The translations under genes and the position numbers were made by a program. Positions 34,993 to 44,400 of a DNA stretch of 45,735 nt are shown here, in pieces (position 1 is the stretch's first letter; each line of letters starts with the position of its first letter). Source of the stretch: Bacteroides sp. GTDB taxonomy: Bacteria; Bacteroidota; Bacteroidia; Bacteroidales; Muribaculaceae. The notes beneath the pieces were generated by a model that made no database searches, was not told the DNA's origin, and was given only the letters and a program-made list of their open reading frames with translations. Location: contig JAAVEB010000019.1 of assembly GCA_014801525.1 (NCBI GenBank), positions 1 to 45,735 on the forward strand, in the 5' to 3' direction.

Positions 34993-36732
34993 CTATCTCA
35001 ATCTGCCTGCTGTTTTTTTGCTTTCCGATATGACATTCTTGTGTTTTATCTTCCACACCACGGCGTCATTCGGACCAACTTCCGTGCAGAACGGAGCCTC
35101 GCTTGAAAAAGTTTTCCTCATCATGTCGCGGCTAAGCAACTCAGTGGCAACACAATCGCCCTGAGGAAGGCTCAACACTTCAAATGCGTGGCTTGGGATA
35201 TTTACCCGCAAGTCACACGGCTCGTTGGAAAAATTAACGGCAATGACAAGCGTCTCATTGTCACATGACCGCAACCACACGTATTGACGATGAGGATTGA
35301 GAGTGGGGTTCTCATAGTTCACATACATGAGGTCAAAGAAACGGCCGCGCGAAATAGCCTTCTCCGAATTGCACATTTTCATTATTGTAGCATACTTCCC
35401 TCTGAGCCACTTCTCCTGTCCCGTCAGGCGCGATTCATCACATTTTCCGCCGTTAAGCCAACGCCTCACGGTGGGAATGCTCCAGTAATCGAATATTGTA
35501 GTGCGTCCGTCAGCCCCGCTGAATCCTTCAGCGTCGACAGCGCATTCGCCAAGCTCCTGACCCGCATAAACCATGAACGGACCCGTTCCGATAAACGCGC
35601 TGACCACAAGCGACGGAATTACAAGCGACGGGTCGCCCGCATAGAACCGGGATCCAAAACGCTGCTCATCATGATTTTCAAGAAAGTTGAGCATGTTCTC
35701 CCCTATGCCGTCAACCGTCTGCCAGCAGTGTGTCAGCTGAGCCGCCGAAACATTGCAGCACTGAATGCCGCGAAGAGTGTCATAGAGATTCACCTTGTCA
35801 TAGAGATAGTCAAAGCCGGCATGAATATACTCGCGATAAAGCGCCACGTCATATATTTCGGCAATAAACACTATTCTCGGAAAACGCTCCTTTACATTAG
35901 ATATAGCCCATCTCCAGAACTCCACGGGAACCATGTGAGCCATGTCGCAGCGGAAACCGTCGACACCCTTGTCTGCCCAATAGCGGAGTATGTCGAGCAT
36001 CTGAAACCACGTGCGCGGTATCGGATAAAAGTGCCGCGAGCCGTCGCCGAAATCTATGCCATAGTTCAGCTTGACCGTTTCATACCAGTCATTGACCGAA
36101 GGAAACGCTGTAAAGCAGTCATTTCCCGAAGCGCGCGCCGGAAATTCCACATAGGGTTCGGCGCTGCCATCCATCGGAATCGACGGAGCGAAAAGCTGAT
36201 GAGGTATGTAATAGAAATTATTGTCGCGGTCAAAAAAGCGGTTTCGGTCATCGTCCACGCCAAAGTCCTTGACTCCTGCGGGATGAGCGTCAGAGATATA
36301 TTGCCTTGACACATGATTGGGCACAAAATCGATAATCACTTTCATTCCCGCGTCATGAGTGCGCTCTACCAAAGCCTCAAACTCTCCGATACGCTCGTTC
36401 ACATTCTCGGCGATATCCGGATCAATGTCATAGTAGTCCTTGATTGCATAAGGCGATCCTGCCTTACCCTTGACCACCACGGGATTGTCACGATGAATGC
36501 CATAGGAGCTGTAGTCAGTCTGGTTCGAGTGTTCAATCACTCCGGTATACCACACATGAGTCACCCCGAGGTTCCTGATGCTTTTAAGAACCTTCGTCGT
36601 GATGTCATTCATTTTTCCGGAGCCATTCTGGGCTATAGTCCCGTTTGGCACACAGTTTTCATTATAATTGGTAAAAAGTCTCGGTAATAACTGATAAATA
36701 ACGGGCTTTTCCTGTTCCATAAATTCAATCAT
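34993..36732 (-). CDS. GH13 alpha-amylase family enzyme
   Basis: The 579-residue enzyme has no signal peptide, so it should act in the cytosol on glycogen- or maltodextrin-type glucans. GH13 conserved regions are clear: DFVPNHV (135-141), GFRCDMAHMVP with nucleophile Asp263, FIAEIYD with acid/base Glu292, and FLENHDEQR with Asp355. A C-terminal all-beta domain covers about 480-560 (VWLRSCDNETLVIAVNFSNEP). The start at 36732 overlaps the patatin stop by 4 bases (ATGA), so MIEFMEQ is favoured over the ATG four codons later. Substrate not determined. Confidence 0.9.
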   Translation of the reverse strand: MIEFMEQEKPVIYQLLPRLFTNYNENCVPNGTIAQNGSGKMNDITTKVLKSIRNLGVTHVWYTGVIEHSNQTDYSSYGIHRDNPVVVKGKAGSPYAIKDYYDIDPDIAENVNERIGEFEALVERTHDAGMKVIIDFVPNHVSRQYISDAHPAGVKDFGVDDDRNRFFDRDNNFYYIPHQLFAPSIPMDGSAEPYVEFPARASGNDCFTAFPSVNDWYETVKLNYGIDFGDGSRHFYPIPRTWFQMLDILRYWADKGVDGFRCDMAHMVPVEFWRWAISNVKERFPRIVFIAEIYDVALYREYIHAGFDYLYDKVNLYDTLRGIQCCNVSAAQLTHCWQTVDGIGENMLNFLENHDEQRFGSRFYAGDPSLVIPSLVVSAFIGTGPFMVYAGQELGECAVDAEGFSGADGRTTIFDYWSIPTVRRWLNGGKCDESRLTGQEKWLRGKYATIMKMCNSEKAISRGRFFDLMYVNYENPTLNPHRQYVWLRSCDNETLVIAVNFSNEPCDLRVNIPSHAFEVLSLPQGDCVATELLSRDMMRKTFSSEAPFCTEVGPNDAVVWKIKHKNVISESKKTAGRLR

Positions 36733-37511
36733 AATTTGAACTTCTCTTTGGCTTCGAGAAGCACGCTTTTAGCGCTTTTATATCCGCTTTTAAATATACG
36801 TTCTTTTTCTTTCAGCTTAAAAACTCTTAGATCGGCAATAGAGTCGGTCGAAATAACCACGTCGCAAAGAGTCGCGTCGGTCTGCGAATTTGCCCTCGCC
36901 ATCAAGTGATACGTGCGGATAGCCACGTCAAGAATAGAGCCTGTGTAATTTCCCTTTTTGATGATAGGGCTCACATTGACACCTATCAATATATCACACT
37001 CCTCCCTGATAGCCCATGCCGGAAGATTGTGAAGCACTCCCCCATCGACATATTCAACGCCATCGATTGTCACCGGATTAAACACAATAGGCAAGGAGCA
37101 AGAAGCGCACACTCGGTCGGCAATCACACCTTCGCGCCATTGCACAGGCTTGCTTGCGGCAATGTCAGTCGCCCCGATCACCGTCGGGATAGGGCAATCC
37201 TCAAGCCGCTCCACAAGAAGGTTGTCGGTTAGAAATTGATGGAAGCCCTCCATTGAAAAGAAGCCCTCCTTGGGCAGACACACCTTGCAAAAATCCTTGA
37301 ACCTGTAATAATAGAATTGCTTCATTATATCAAGGGGAGCCATTCCTGAGCCATACAACGATGCCACGACCGAACCGGCGCTTACACCGGCTATAATATC
37401 GGGCTTGATGCCAAGCTCTTCCATTGCATACAACACGCCAAGATGAGCGAATCCCCTCACCCCGCCACCGCTCAATGCAAGTCCGAGTCTATATTTTCTC
37501 TTTTTTTCCAA
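36729..37511 (-). CDS. patatin-like phospholipase (RssA-like)
   Basis: The 260-residue serine hydrolase should cleave acyl esters of lipids. The oxyanion-hole motif is SGGGVRGFAHLG (14-25), the nucleophile Ser44 lies in GVSAGS, and the catalytic Asp156 in VDGGV. There is no signal peptide, so a cytosolic or inner-membrane-associated role is expected. The gene is first in a two-gene unit with the GH13 enzyme through an ATGA overlap. A TAAATTTG -7 box (minus strand, 37538-37545) precedes it. Confidence 0.9.
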   Translation of the reverse strand: MEKKRKYRLGLALSGGGVRGFAHLGVLYAMEELGIKPDIIAGVSAGSVVASLYGSGMAPLDIMKQFYYYRFKDFCKVCLPKEGFFSMEGFHQFLTDNLLVERLEDCPIPTVIGATDIAASKPVQWREGVIADRVCASCSLPIVFNPVTIDGVEYVDGGVLHNLPAWAIREECDILIGVNVSPIIKKGNYTGSILDVAIRTYHLMARANSQTDATLCDVVISTDSIADLRVFKLKEKERIFKSGYKSAKSVLLEAKEKFKL

Positions 37512-37537
37512 AACAGAGTTTTTATAAATGATAATGA

Positions 37538-37545
37538 CAAATTTA
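37538..37545 (-). promoter_or_regulatory. -7 box of the patatin-GH13 pair
   Basis: The minus strand reads TAAATTTG, matching TAnnTTTG, 27 bases upstream of the patatin start. Confidence 0.6.
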
Positions 37546-37647
37546 CCACTTTTTATTCATTATACAGCAATAGCTACATTAATAATTTACACTTACGCCC
37601 TCCATGCGCTGCCTTTAATCACTCTTGAAAATATTTCTCAAATTTTA

Positions 37648-37678
37648 TTTGGCAATTAAAAAATATTGCCTACATTTG
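37648..37678 (+). promoter_or_regulatory. promoter of the ABC transporter-GntR operon
   Basis: TTTG (37648-37651), a 19-base spacer and TACATTTG (37671-37678) match the consensus. The predicted start site falls within the inverted repeat at 37680-37703. Confidence 0.8.
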
Positions 37679-37679
37679 C

Positions 37680-37703
37680 GGTGTACTATTATACTAATAC
37701 ACC
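37680..37703 (+). promoter_or_regulatory. predicted GntR (YtrA-type) operator
   Basis: GGTGTA and TACACC are arms of a 24-bp inverted repeat in which 10 of 12 positions pair. It begins one base after the -7 box and ends three bases before the ATG. It would block transcription initiation when bound. The GTGTA...TACAC shape fits YtrA-type GntR sites as I recall them. A GntR regulator is encoded in the same operon. Confidence 0.65.
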
Positions 37704-37706
37704 ATT

Positions 37707-38558
37707 ATGCTAAATGTAAATAACGTCACTTTCTCCTACAAGCGCAAGGCGGCGCCGGTGCTTGACAATTTCTCCCTCAATCTTTCGCCCGGAGCAGTAT
37801 ATGGACTCCTCGGGAAGAACGGAGCCGGAAAATCCACATTATTATATTTAATAGCCGGATTGCTCACCCCGGCATCAGGCAATGTGGTTTTCATGGACAA
37901 CGACACCCGCAAGCGACTCCCTGAAACTCTCAACGAGATGTTCATAGTCCCCGAAGAATTTTCCTTTCCACGCATCAGCCTAAGAAAATATGTGAAAGCC
38001 TGTGCTCCTTTCTATCCGAGATTCTCCAACGAAGACCTCGTGAGACATCTTGAAACATTCGACCTCAACCCCGATTTGAATCTGGGAGAATTGTCGATGG
38101 GACAAAAGAAAAAGGCGATGATGTGCTTCGCGCTCGCCTGCAACACAAAATTGCTCATGATGGACGAGCCGACCAACGGGCTCGACATCCCCGGAAAAAG
38201 CGCATTCCGCCGATTCATCGCCAAAAATATGACTGACGAGCGAACCATCATCATCTCTACCCACCAGACACGTGACATCGAAAAGCTCATAGACCACGTC
38301 ATCATCATGAACAACAGCAATATTCTTCTCAACGAGTCCATGCTGTCGATATCCTCCCGCCTCAAATTCATCACCACCTCCGACAAAGCGCTTATCGAAT
38401 CGGCTCTATACAGCCAGCCGTCAATCGAAGGCGCCAATGTTATCCTGGCAAACGACGACGATTCAGAAACCGAAATAAATCTTGAATCGCTGTTTGAGCT
38501 TGCAGTAAACCACCCCGAGACTATCTCCGATTTATTCAAAACAAAAACATCAATATAA
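37707..38558 (+). CDS. ABC transporter ATP-binding protein
   Basis: The 283-residue ATPase energises the permease encoded 2 bases downstream. Walker A is GLLGKNGAGKST (about 33-44), the signature is LSMGQKK, Walker B is LLMMDEPTNGLD and the switch His is in STHQT. The C-terminal 60 residues are less conserved and may touch the permease. It is the first gene of a four-gene operon with a YtrA-like regulator, a pattern known for peptide-antibiotic and envelope-stress exporters of the ABC-2 type. Substrate unknown. Confidence 0.9.
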   Translation: MLNVNNVTFSYKRKAAPVLDNFSLNLSPGAVYGLLGKNGAGKSTLLYLIAGLLTPASGNVVFMDNDTRKRLPETLNEMFIVPEEFSFPRISLRKYVKACAPFYPRFSNEDLVRHLETFDLNPDLNLGELSMGQKKKAMMCFALACNTKLLMMDEPTNGLDIPGKSAFRRFIAKNMTDERTIIISTHQTRDIEKLIDHVIIMNNSNILLNESMLSISSRLKFITTSDKALIESALYSQPSIEGANVILANDDDSETEINLESLFELAVNHPETISDLFKTKTSI

Positions 38559-38559
38559 T

Positions 38560-39351
38560 ATGAAAACCAACCGGCATTTCAGCCTTTCAAGATTAGGAAT
38601 GCTCTTCAAGCAGGATTTCATCGAAAATCACCGTCAGCTTCTCCTCGCCTCAGGATTCTCTCTTCTGCTCCTGTCGGTCCTGAGCATATCCATCTCACTC
38701 AATTTTTCAGCGTTACCCGACGATAGCCACTTCAACACCATGTGTATCCACGTTGAAAGAGGTTGGTTCATCGCAGCGTTTATCATATTCGGCATGATTG
38801 CCGGCTCATCGCTATTTAACACCTTGAAGACTCCGGCAGGACGCCTCTCCACGTTAATGATTCCGGCGTCACAACTTGAAAAATTCATCGAGCGATGGCT
38901 CATCGTCGTTCCCGGCTACATCCTCCTTTTCATCTTAATCGGGACTATCGCCGATCTCGTCAGGGTGGGATTCTGCGAATGGATTCTACACCGCAACGTA
39001 ACCATGATCCAACCCCACGACTTTTTCGACACCGACTCCCTTCCCAGAAAATACTTCGTAGCAACTCTCGGCTTCCTCTCCCTGCAGTCATTCTTCGTGC
39101 TCGGCAGCGTCGTGTGGCAAAAATTTGCGATGGTCAAAACATTCTGGGCAATGGTTTTCATTGGCGGAGCATACTCCCTGACCGGTATCGCCCTTATGGA
39201 ATGGCTTCATAATCCAGGAACTGCATATCCTGAGCCTGAATTTTTGAAAACCGACACAGTTCCATGCATCATTGCCTCACTGGTTACATTATTCAACTAT
39301 TCCGTGGCATACCTGCGACTGCGCGAATCAGAAATCATCAACCGTTGGTAA
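38560..39351 (+). CDS. ABC transporter permease-like membrane protein
   Basis: The 263-residue protein has six hydrophobic segments, including LLLASGFSLLLLSVLSISI, FIAAFIIFGMIAGSSLF, VVPGYILLFILIGTIADL, TLGFLSLQSFFVLGSVVW, WAMVFIGGAYSLTGIALM and CIIASLVTLFNYSVAYL. No strong family signature is visible. Its place between the ATPase and a GntR regulator, with gaps of 1 and 4 bases, identifies it as the membrane partner. A short extracytoplasmic region carries few motifs. Confidence 0.8.
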   Translation: MKTNRHFSLSRLGMLFKQDFIENHRQLLLASGFSLLLLSVLSISISLNFSALPDDSHFNTMCIHVERGWFIAAFIIFGMIAGSSLFNTLKTPAGRLSTLMIPASQLEKFIERWLIVVPGYILLFILIGTIADLVRVGFCEWILHRNVTMIQPHDFFDTDSLPRKYFVATLGFLSLQSFFVLGSVVWQKFAMVKTFWAMVFIGGAYSLTGIALMEWLHNPGTAYPEPEFLKTDTVPCIIASLVTLFNYSVAYLRLRESEIINRW

Positions 39352-39355
39352 AACT

Positions 39356-39730
39356 ATGGTATTCAATGAAAATAACAAGGCTATCTATCTCCAGATTGCC
39401 GATAAAATATGCGATGACATCATGCTTGGCTCATTAAAAGAGGGCGACCGCATCCCATCGGTGAGAGAATATGCAGCATCACTTGAGGTGAATGCCAACA
39501 CCGTAATGAGAAGCTACGAGTTTCTTGAACGGAACGGCATCATATTCAACCGCCGCGGCATCGGTTTCTTCATCGAAAAAGAAGCTGATGAAACCATACG
39601 CAAAATGAGAAAGGAAACATTTTTCAGCGGAGAGTGTGACTACTTCTTCCGCCAGCTCATGACGCTCGGCATCTCTCCCGAAGAATTGGCACAACTGTTC
39701 AACAAATATTTAAACGACAATAAAAAATGA
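39356..39730 (+). CDS. GntR-family (YtrA-type) transcriptional regulator
   Basis: The 124-residue protein starts at the ATG at 39356 (MVFNENNKAIYLQIADKICDDI); the in-frame upstream extension lies inside the permease gene. The winged-helix domain (about 8-75) has LGSLKEGDRIPSVREYAASLEVNANTVMRSYEFLERNGIIFNRRGIGFF, a clear GntR HTH. The short C-terminal helix pair without a ligand-binding domain is the YtrA layout. It should bind the operator at 37680-37703 and repress its own operon. Its stop overlaps the next start (ATGA). Confidence 0.92.
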   Translation: MVFNENNKAIYLQIADKICDDIMLGSLKEGDRIPSVREYAASLEVNANTVMRSYEFLERNGIIFNRRGIGFFIEKEADETIRKMRKETFFSGECDYFFRQLMTLGISPEELAQLFNKYLNDNKK

Positions 39731-40557
39731 AATACTCAACCTACATGATGCTTGCAGCCTTCTTTGCCGGACTGATAGCCGTCATCATTTTAATATTGAC
39801 AGTAATCGCTTCAGGTGAGCCTTGGAACGACTCAACCATTCAGCTGAAAGGGAAACAGGTCGACGTGACCATGCCGCGGTTTAAAAATCTCGACATTTCA
39901 ATATCATTACGCGGCAAAAAATTCAGGCTTGAAAACTTCAGGGGCATCGAAATTTTAGAAAGCGACTCGGTCGACTCCCCCGTTATGACTCTGAGCGAAA
40001 GCATAAAAGCGATGACCGAAACACGTCTTGTCAACGACACCCTGTACCTTTCGGTCAATCCCGCCCTGGTGTGTGACACGATAAATCCGAAACACACCAT
40101 GTTTTTCGAAACGACCGACATCCACCCCGTCACCATCACCATCCCCTCGGGAATGCTAAGAAGCGTGAACAACAACTCCGATGCAGTATATCTCAACGGC
40201 ATCAACACCCGCCGCCTCGACACATCGGTCAAAAAAGGCAGGGTCGTCATGAACCGCTGCTCAGTCGACTCGCTTGTAAGCGACAGCCGAAACATCTCTG
40301 AAATCAAATTGACTGATTCAAAAATCAGCGTCATTCAGCTAAACAATGCTCCGAAAGAAGCCGTCGTAAAATGCACCGACGCCACCAGCGCGATATCAAA
40401 ATTAAGCGTCACGGCAAAAAAGGCTGACACAGGCTGCGTGCTGTCATTGAAAAAAGCAACGGTCGGTGAAATTGAATGGAATCCCTACGACTCCACAACT
40501 GTGCTCACTCTACAGTTGGCAAAACCCGTCACCGTCACTACAGGAAGCGGCAAGTAA
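39727..40557 (+). CDS. membrane-anchored envelope protein, DUF2807-like beta-helix
   Basis: The 276-residue protein has one N-terminal membrane helix (MMLAAFFAGLIAVIILILTVIAS), then a Thr/Ser/Val-rich sequence with repeated short strands such as LDTSVKKGRVVMNRCSVDSLV and ISEIKLTDSKISVIQLNN. This resembles the head domains of putative auto-transporter adhesin (DUF2807/GIN) proteins, but the match is not certain. It should face the periplasm. It is translationally coupled to the GntR gene by an ATGA overlap, so it belongs to the ABC operon. Confidence 0.72.
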   Translation: MKYSTYMMLAAFFAGLIAVIILILTVIASGEPWNDSTIQLKGKQVDVTMPRFKNLDISISLRGKKFRLENFRGIEILESDSVDSPVMTLSESIKAMTETRLVNDTLYLSVNPALVCDTINPKHTMFFETTDIHPVTITIPSGMLRSVNNNSDAVYLNGINTRRLDTSVKKGRVVMNRCSVDSLVSDSRNISEIKLTDSKISVIQLNNAPKEAVVKCTDATSAISKLSVTAKKADTGCVLSLKKATVGEIEWNPYDSTTVLTLQLAKPVTVTTGSGK

Positions 40558-40574
40558 AATATTCACAAAGTCAA

Positions 40575-40630
40575 GAGCCGGCAGGAAAATGTTCCAAATC
40601 CGTGGGGGGATGGGTATTTTCCACCGGCTC
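40575..40630. other. long hairpin with G-rich loop between convergent genes
   Basis: GAGCCGG pairs with CCGGCTC and, inside, GGAAAAT pairs with ATTTTCC, leaving a loop of 25 bases containing GTGGGGGGATGGG. It lies between the convergent envelope-protein gene and the YczE-like gene. There is no T run on either side, so it is not a classical intrinsic terminator. It may be a transcription barrier, mRNA stabiliser or REP-like element. Confidence 0.55.
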
Positions 40631-40639
40631 TCAATTTAT

Positions 40640-41401
40640 CTAATTGCGGAATATGTATCGGGCAAGTCCGAAAATATATCGTCTGAAACCCGGACGGTAA
40701 AGTAGCACTCGGTCAAACCAGCCTATATGAGCCCCGACAAATTTCACCACAAGTCCCACATAAATCATCGCAAAAAGCGTTCCCGGACCGATGATGTTCC
40801 ATTTCCATGAGCCGAAAAACAGATAGCTGCTCAAAACCGCAAGAATCACGAGCGACGTGTCAACATAAATTTTCAACTTCGGAAACGGCTTTCCGGTCAC
40901 GCGGCTTAATGCTACCGGGAGTCCCTCGCCGGGCATCGTAACCGAGCCACATCTCACCTCAAAAGCAATTCCCGCACCCATCACCGTGCAGCCGATGAAT
41001 TGAGTGGCTATGCAGGAAACCAGGCTTTCGCATTCAAGCGCCGAAGTGAGCGCCATGTTCACGTCGATAAGCCATCCGAACACCCAGCCTATGAGAAGCT
41101 GAAACAACTGAACAGGCTCAAATCGGCGGCGCAGAATCAGAATCTGCAAGAACACCAGCACGAAATTCATCACAATCGTGTAGCCGCCGACCGTCAATCC
41201 GGGAACTGTTCCCTCAAGCCCGGCAATTGAGAATGAAAGCGGCAACGATGAAATCACACTGCTGCCAAGATCCGACTTGATACACAATACGACTCCGAGA
41301 GTCATCAGATAGAGAGAGCACAATAACAGAAAATGCTGCCACACGAATGAAACCACACGGTCTTTCGCCGGCAATCGATAAGTTGAAATCATAAGCCCCA
41401 T
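40640..41401 (-). CDS. YczE/YyaS-like integral membrane protein
   Basis: The 253-residue protein has about five or six hydrophobic segments. Motifs GVVLCIKSDLGSSVISSLPL, FGWLIDVNMAL and GSVTMPGEGLPVALSRVTGKPFPKLKIYVDTSLVILAV are typical of the YczE/YyaS/YitT-related membrane family. The function is not established in any member I know. A promoter (TAACTTTG, minus strand, 41418-41425) lies 17 bases upstream. The start may be the ATG at 41401 or the one three codons later. Confidence 0.78.
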   Translation of the reverse strand: MGLMISTYRLPAKDRVVSFVWQHFLLLCSLYLMTLGVVLCIKSDLGSSVISSLPLSFSIAGLEGTVPGLTVGGYTIVMNFVLVFLQILILRRRFEPVQLFQLLIGWVFGWLIDVNMALTSALECESLVSCIATQFIGCTVMGAGIAFEVRCGSVTMPGEGLPVALSRVTGKPFPKLKIYVDTSLVILAVLSSYLFFGSWKWNIIGPGTLFAMIYVGLVVKFVGAHIGWFDRVLLYRPGFRRYIFGLARYIFRN

Positions 41402-41417
41402 TGAAATTTTACAACTG

Positions 41418-41425
41418 CAAAGTTA
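41418..41425 (-). promoter_or_regulatory. -7 box of the YczE-like gene
   Basis: The minus strand reads TAACTTTG, an exact TAnnTTTG match, with a TTG 22 bases upstream. Confidence 0.65.
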
Positions 41426-41458
41426 CAAAATTTCCGCCGAAAGAGCACAACTTCATTC

Positions 41459-44400
41459 TCATTGAGCCGCCACGGCAAGCTTGCGAGCCGCCGAAACGTG
41501 CTGCTCACCATCGATTGACACCGTTGCGCGATATACATATATACCCCTCGGAACACGCCGTCCTGAAGTGTCGCTCAGATTCCATTCCATCGGAGCCGAA
41601 GCGCTGTCGCCCGAGCGTTTCGTCGACCACACCATTCTGCCCATCAGGTCATAAACGGCAAGTGTCACGTCGGCATTAGCCCCCGGTTTATTATGCTCCA
41701 CCATGAAATTAACCCTGTCGACAGCAGGACTGCAATCGGCATAGAGATTAATGATTTCAGGCACTCTTCCATCCTTGACGGTGAAAGATATCGTCGACTC
41801 GGCAAGATTGTTTGAAGTGTCCCACACTCTCAGCCTCAACGAATGGTCGCCATCCTTAAGTCCGCTCAGAGGATAAGACAGCGTGCCCCACACGGGACCC
41901 TCATCGCCCGGTTCATAATATTGAGCTATGTCGGAATAAGTTTTGTTTCCGTCAAGCTGCAATGAAATCTGATGACCGATTCCCGCCGACGAAATATTGA
42001 TTCCCACGTCGTCGCTCATTCGCGCTATGACGGTGGGCGACGAATTCACGCGCTGCCCGTCGCGGAAAGCCACTGAATTAAGAGCGAAATACTCTATAAC
42101 AGGAGGCGTCAAGTCGTCCTCGCGGCTTTCGTCATAGCCATAGACGAAGAAATCCCTGTTTACCCCCGACGCATCTCTGCCGTCGGCGGTGAAGGCAAAC
42201 ATATTGAGCGCAGCAGGACGGAAATTGGAGGCGATCTCGGTAGGCATCGAGATAGTCACATTGAATCTGCCTTGACGCACAGAGTCACGACCCACATATA
42301 GACGGTCGCCCTGCTCCTCAAACGTCGATTCCTTTCCATCGCCGTGAGCGAGAGTAGTGGTGCTGTATTCCGCATCATAAAGCGTAGGCACGAACACCCC
42401 GTTGAAATCTTCGGCAATCGAGCCGTCAGATGCGACCACATGACCCTCTATCGTCACGTTCTGTCTTGCCTTTATCGTTGGCTGCGCCTCAGGATCAACA
42501 GTCTCCCCGTTTATACGGTCAAGCACCATGCGGTTATTGGGCGATCTCAACACAAGCGCCGGGTCACCCAAAAGCACATATCTCAATTTATTCTCCTCAT
42601 TGTCAAGCATCGTGTTCTTGGCACGGCGCATTATTTCGCCAACGGGGATGGGAGTCCCGTCGTCATAACGGTCAAACACCTTCGAAGCCACGGCAACCGT
42701 TATGTCGCCGTTATAGGCGATATACACGGGGCGTGTCGCCGCTATAGAGCCGATAATACCGTTAGGGTTGAAAAACAGCGATTCAGCTCCCGAATTATCG
42801 GGAAGGTCCCAACGAAGGAAATCGCAAGTTGCCGCAAAAAGCATAGGCTGGCGAGTGAAATCGGCGGCTTCTATATCCTGTCGTGTCAGCAATCCTTCTC
42901 CCGTCCAGCTGAAAGTGTTGGCATGCCCTATATACCACCACCACAGCACGCCACTGTTAAGCGCGCGCATCATGCGGTCATGAGCGCCCACGGCAACATT
43001 GTCGACAAGCGGAAACGCATCTACATAAACCTTCGTATATAGACAATTGCGACCCTCATCCGTAGAAATTAAGGCGTTATATGCATCCTCCATCTGCTCA
43101 AGGTGAATACCCACGTTTTCATCGTCGGCTGAGAGCACCATGCGGTTTTTCCAGTCTACTTTTTTGTCATCGGCGATGTATGAACGCAGTTTCTCGACTA
43201 CAAGCGAAGCATCGGCAGTCGATGTCACCGGGATGCGTCCTATTGCCAGGCAATGACGGTCACGACCGGGCTTCGAGCCCGATCCATCCTCAAGAAATGC
43301 GAGATAATCCTCGGTGGTATAAGACGAATTATCATGGCTGCCGTCGACCGTCTGCCATTGTAGCAGCACCGGCTTGCCGAGCGCCTTCACTTCATTTGAA
43401 ATCGCGCGGTGGTCATATATTCCGCGACCGAGAAGCAGAGCAAATGCCATGCGGCTGTCTTCGCCGTCGCGTCCGCGGTCCCAGAACATCTTGAACATGC
43501 GGCGGAAGGCGTTCACATGAGGAGTGCCCGATGAAAACTCGTTAAACACCTCGTCCTGATTCACCACCATCACGTCAAGCGGCAAATCGGTCGAATTGCG
43601 GTGCAGCTCGGCAATCTCCTCAGCTTGGCTTCTCCATTCAGGCATGGTGATGATAATCATCTGGGGAGTCTCGCGTCCGTGTATATTCTGATTGTCGACA
43701 GCGCCCACATAGGTCGGAGAAGGCATTGAAGCATCTTCATTCCATGCCACATAATGTCTCAATCCCGATTCCGTTGCAGTCCAGCCAAGCTCGCTTCCTG
43801 AAAGCGACGCGTTGACCTTTGCCGCACGCGAAGGATCGGTCACGTCCCACAATCGGGTTCCCGACGTCGCTCCGGCAAGAGCCGCGGCGCCTGAATTAAG
43901 ATGAAAGTCAAGCAATCCCGACGACAATCTGAGTTGACGTGAATAATTTACAACTATGCGGTCAAGGCGGGCAAGCTTCACATTGCCGCTCGATGTGCTG
44001 AACGAAACAGAAAGCTCCATGTCCTCGCCTGATACAGGGGCAACGTGCTTCACACTCCTCAGCACATAATGGCGATGGGAATCATTCACCGACGCATCTA
44101 TGCTATTGGCAAGCGTAGCCTCGACACCGGTACCGTTCACCGAAAAATTGATTTGCGATCCGGCGCCTATTGTCTTTGCGGCAAAATAGCAGGTAAAGCC
44201 CACGTTGTCGCCAACCTTATCTGGAAGACTGAAATTGAACGATCTTGTGCGCGTCGATGAAAAATCCTCGCCGAGAAACGTGTGACCCGTGCTTCCCGGA
44301 GAAACAAGTTCCTGCTCGTGATAAACCATTTCGGTAAACGACCCGGCGACACTCCCCGACACCCCGGCGGTGCCGGTTGTCGCTGATATCGCATCATCGC

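Noticed and set aside
35284-36309. 341-residue plus-strand frame opposite the GH13 gene
   Set aside because: The minus-strand GH13 protein has all catalytic motifs; the antisense frame lacks any domain and any promoter.
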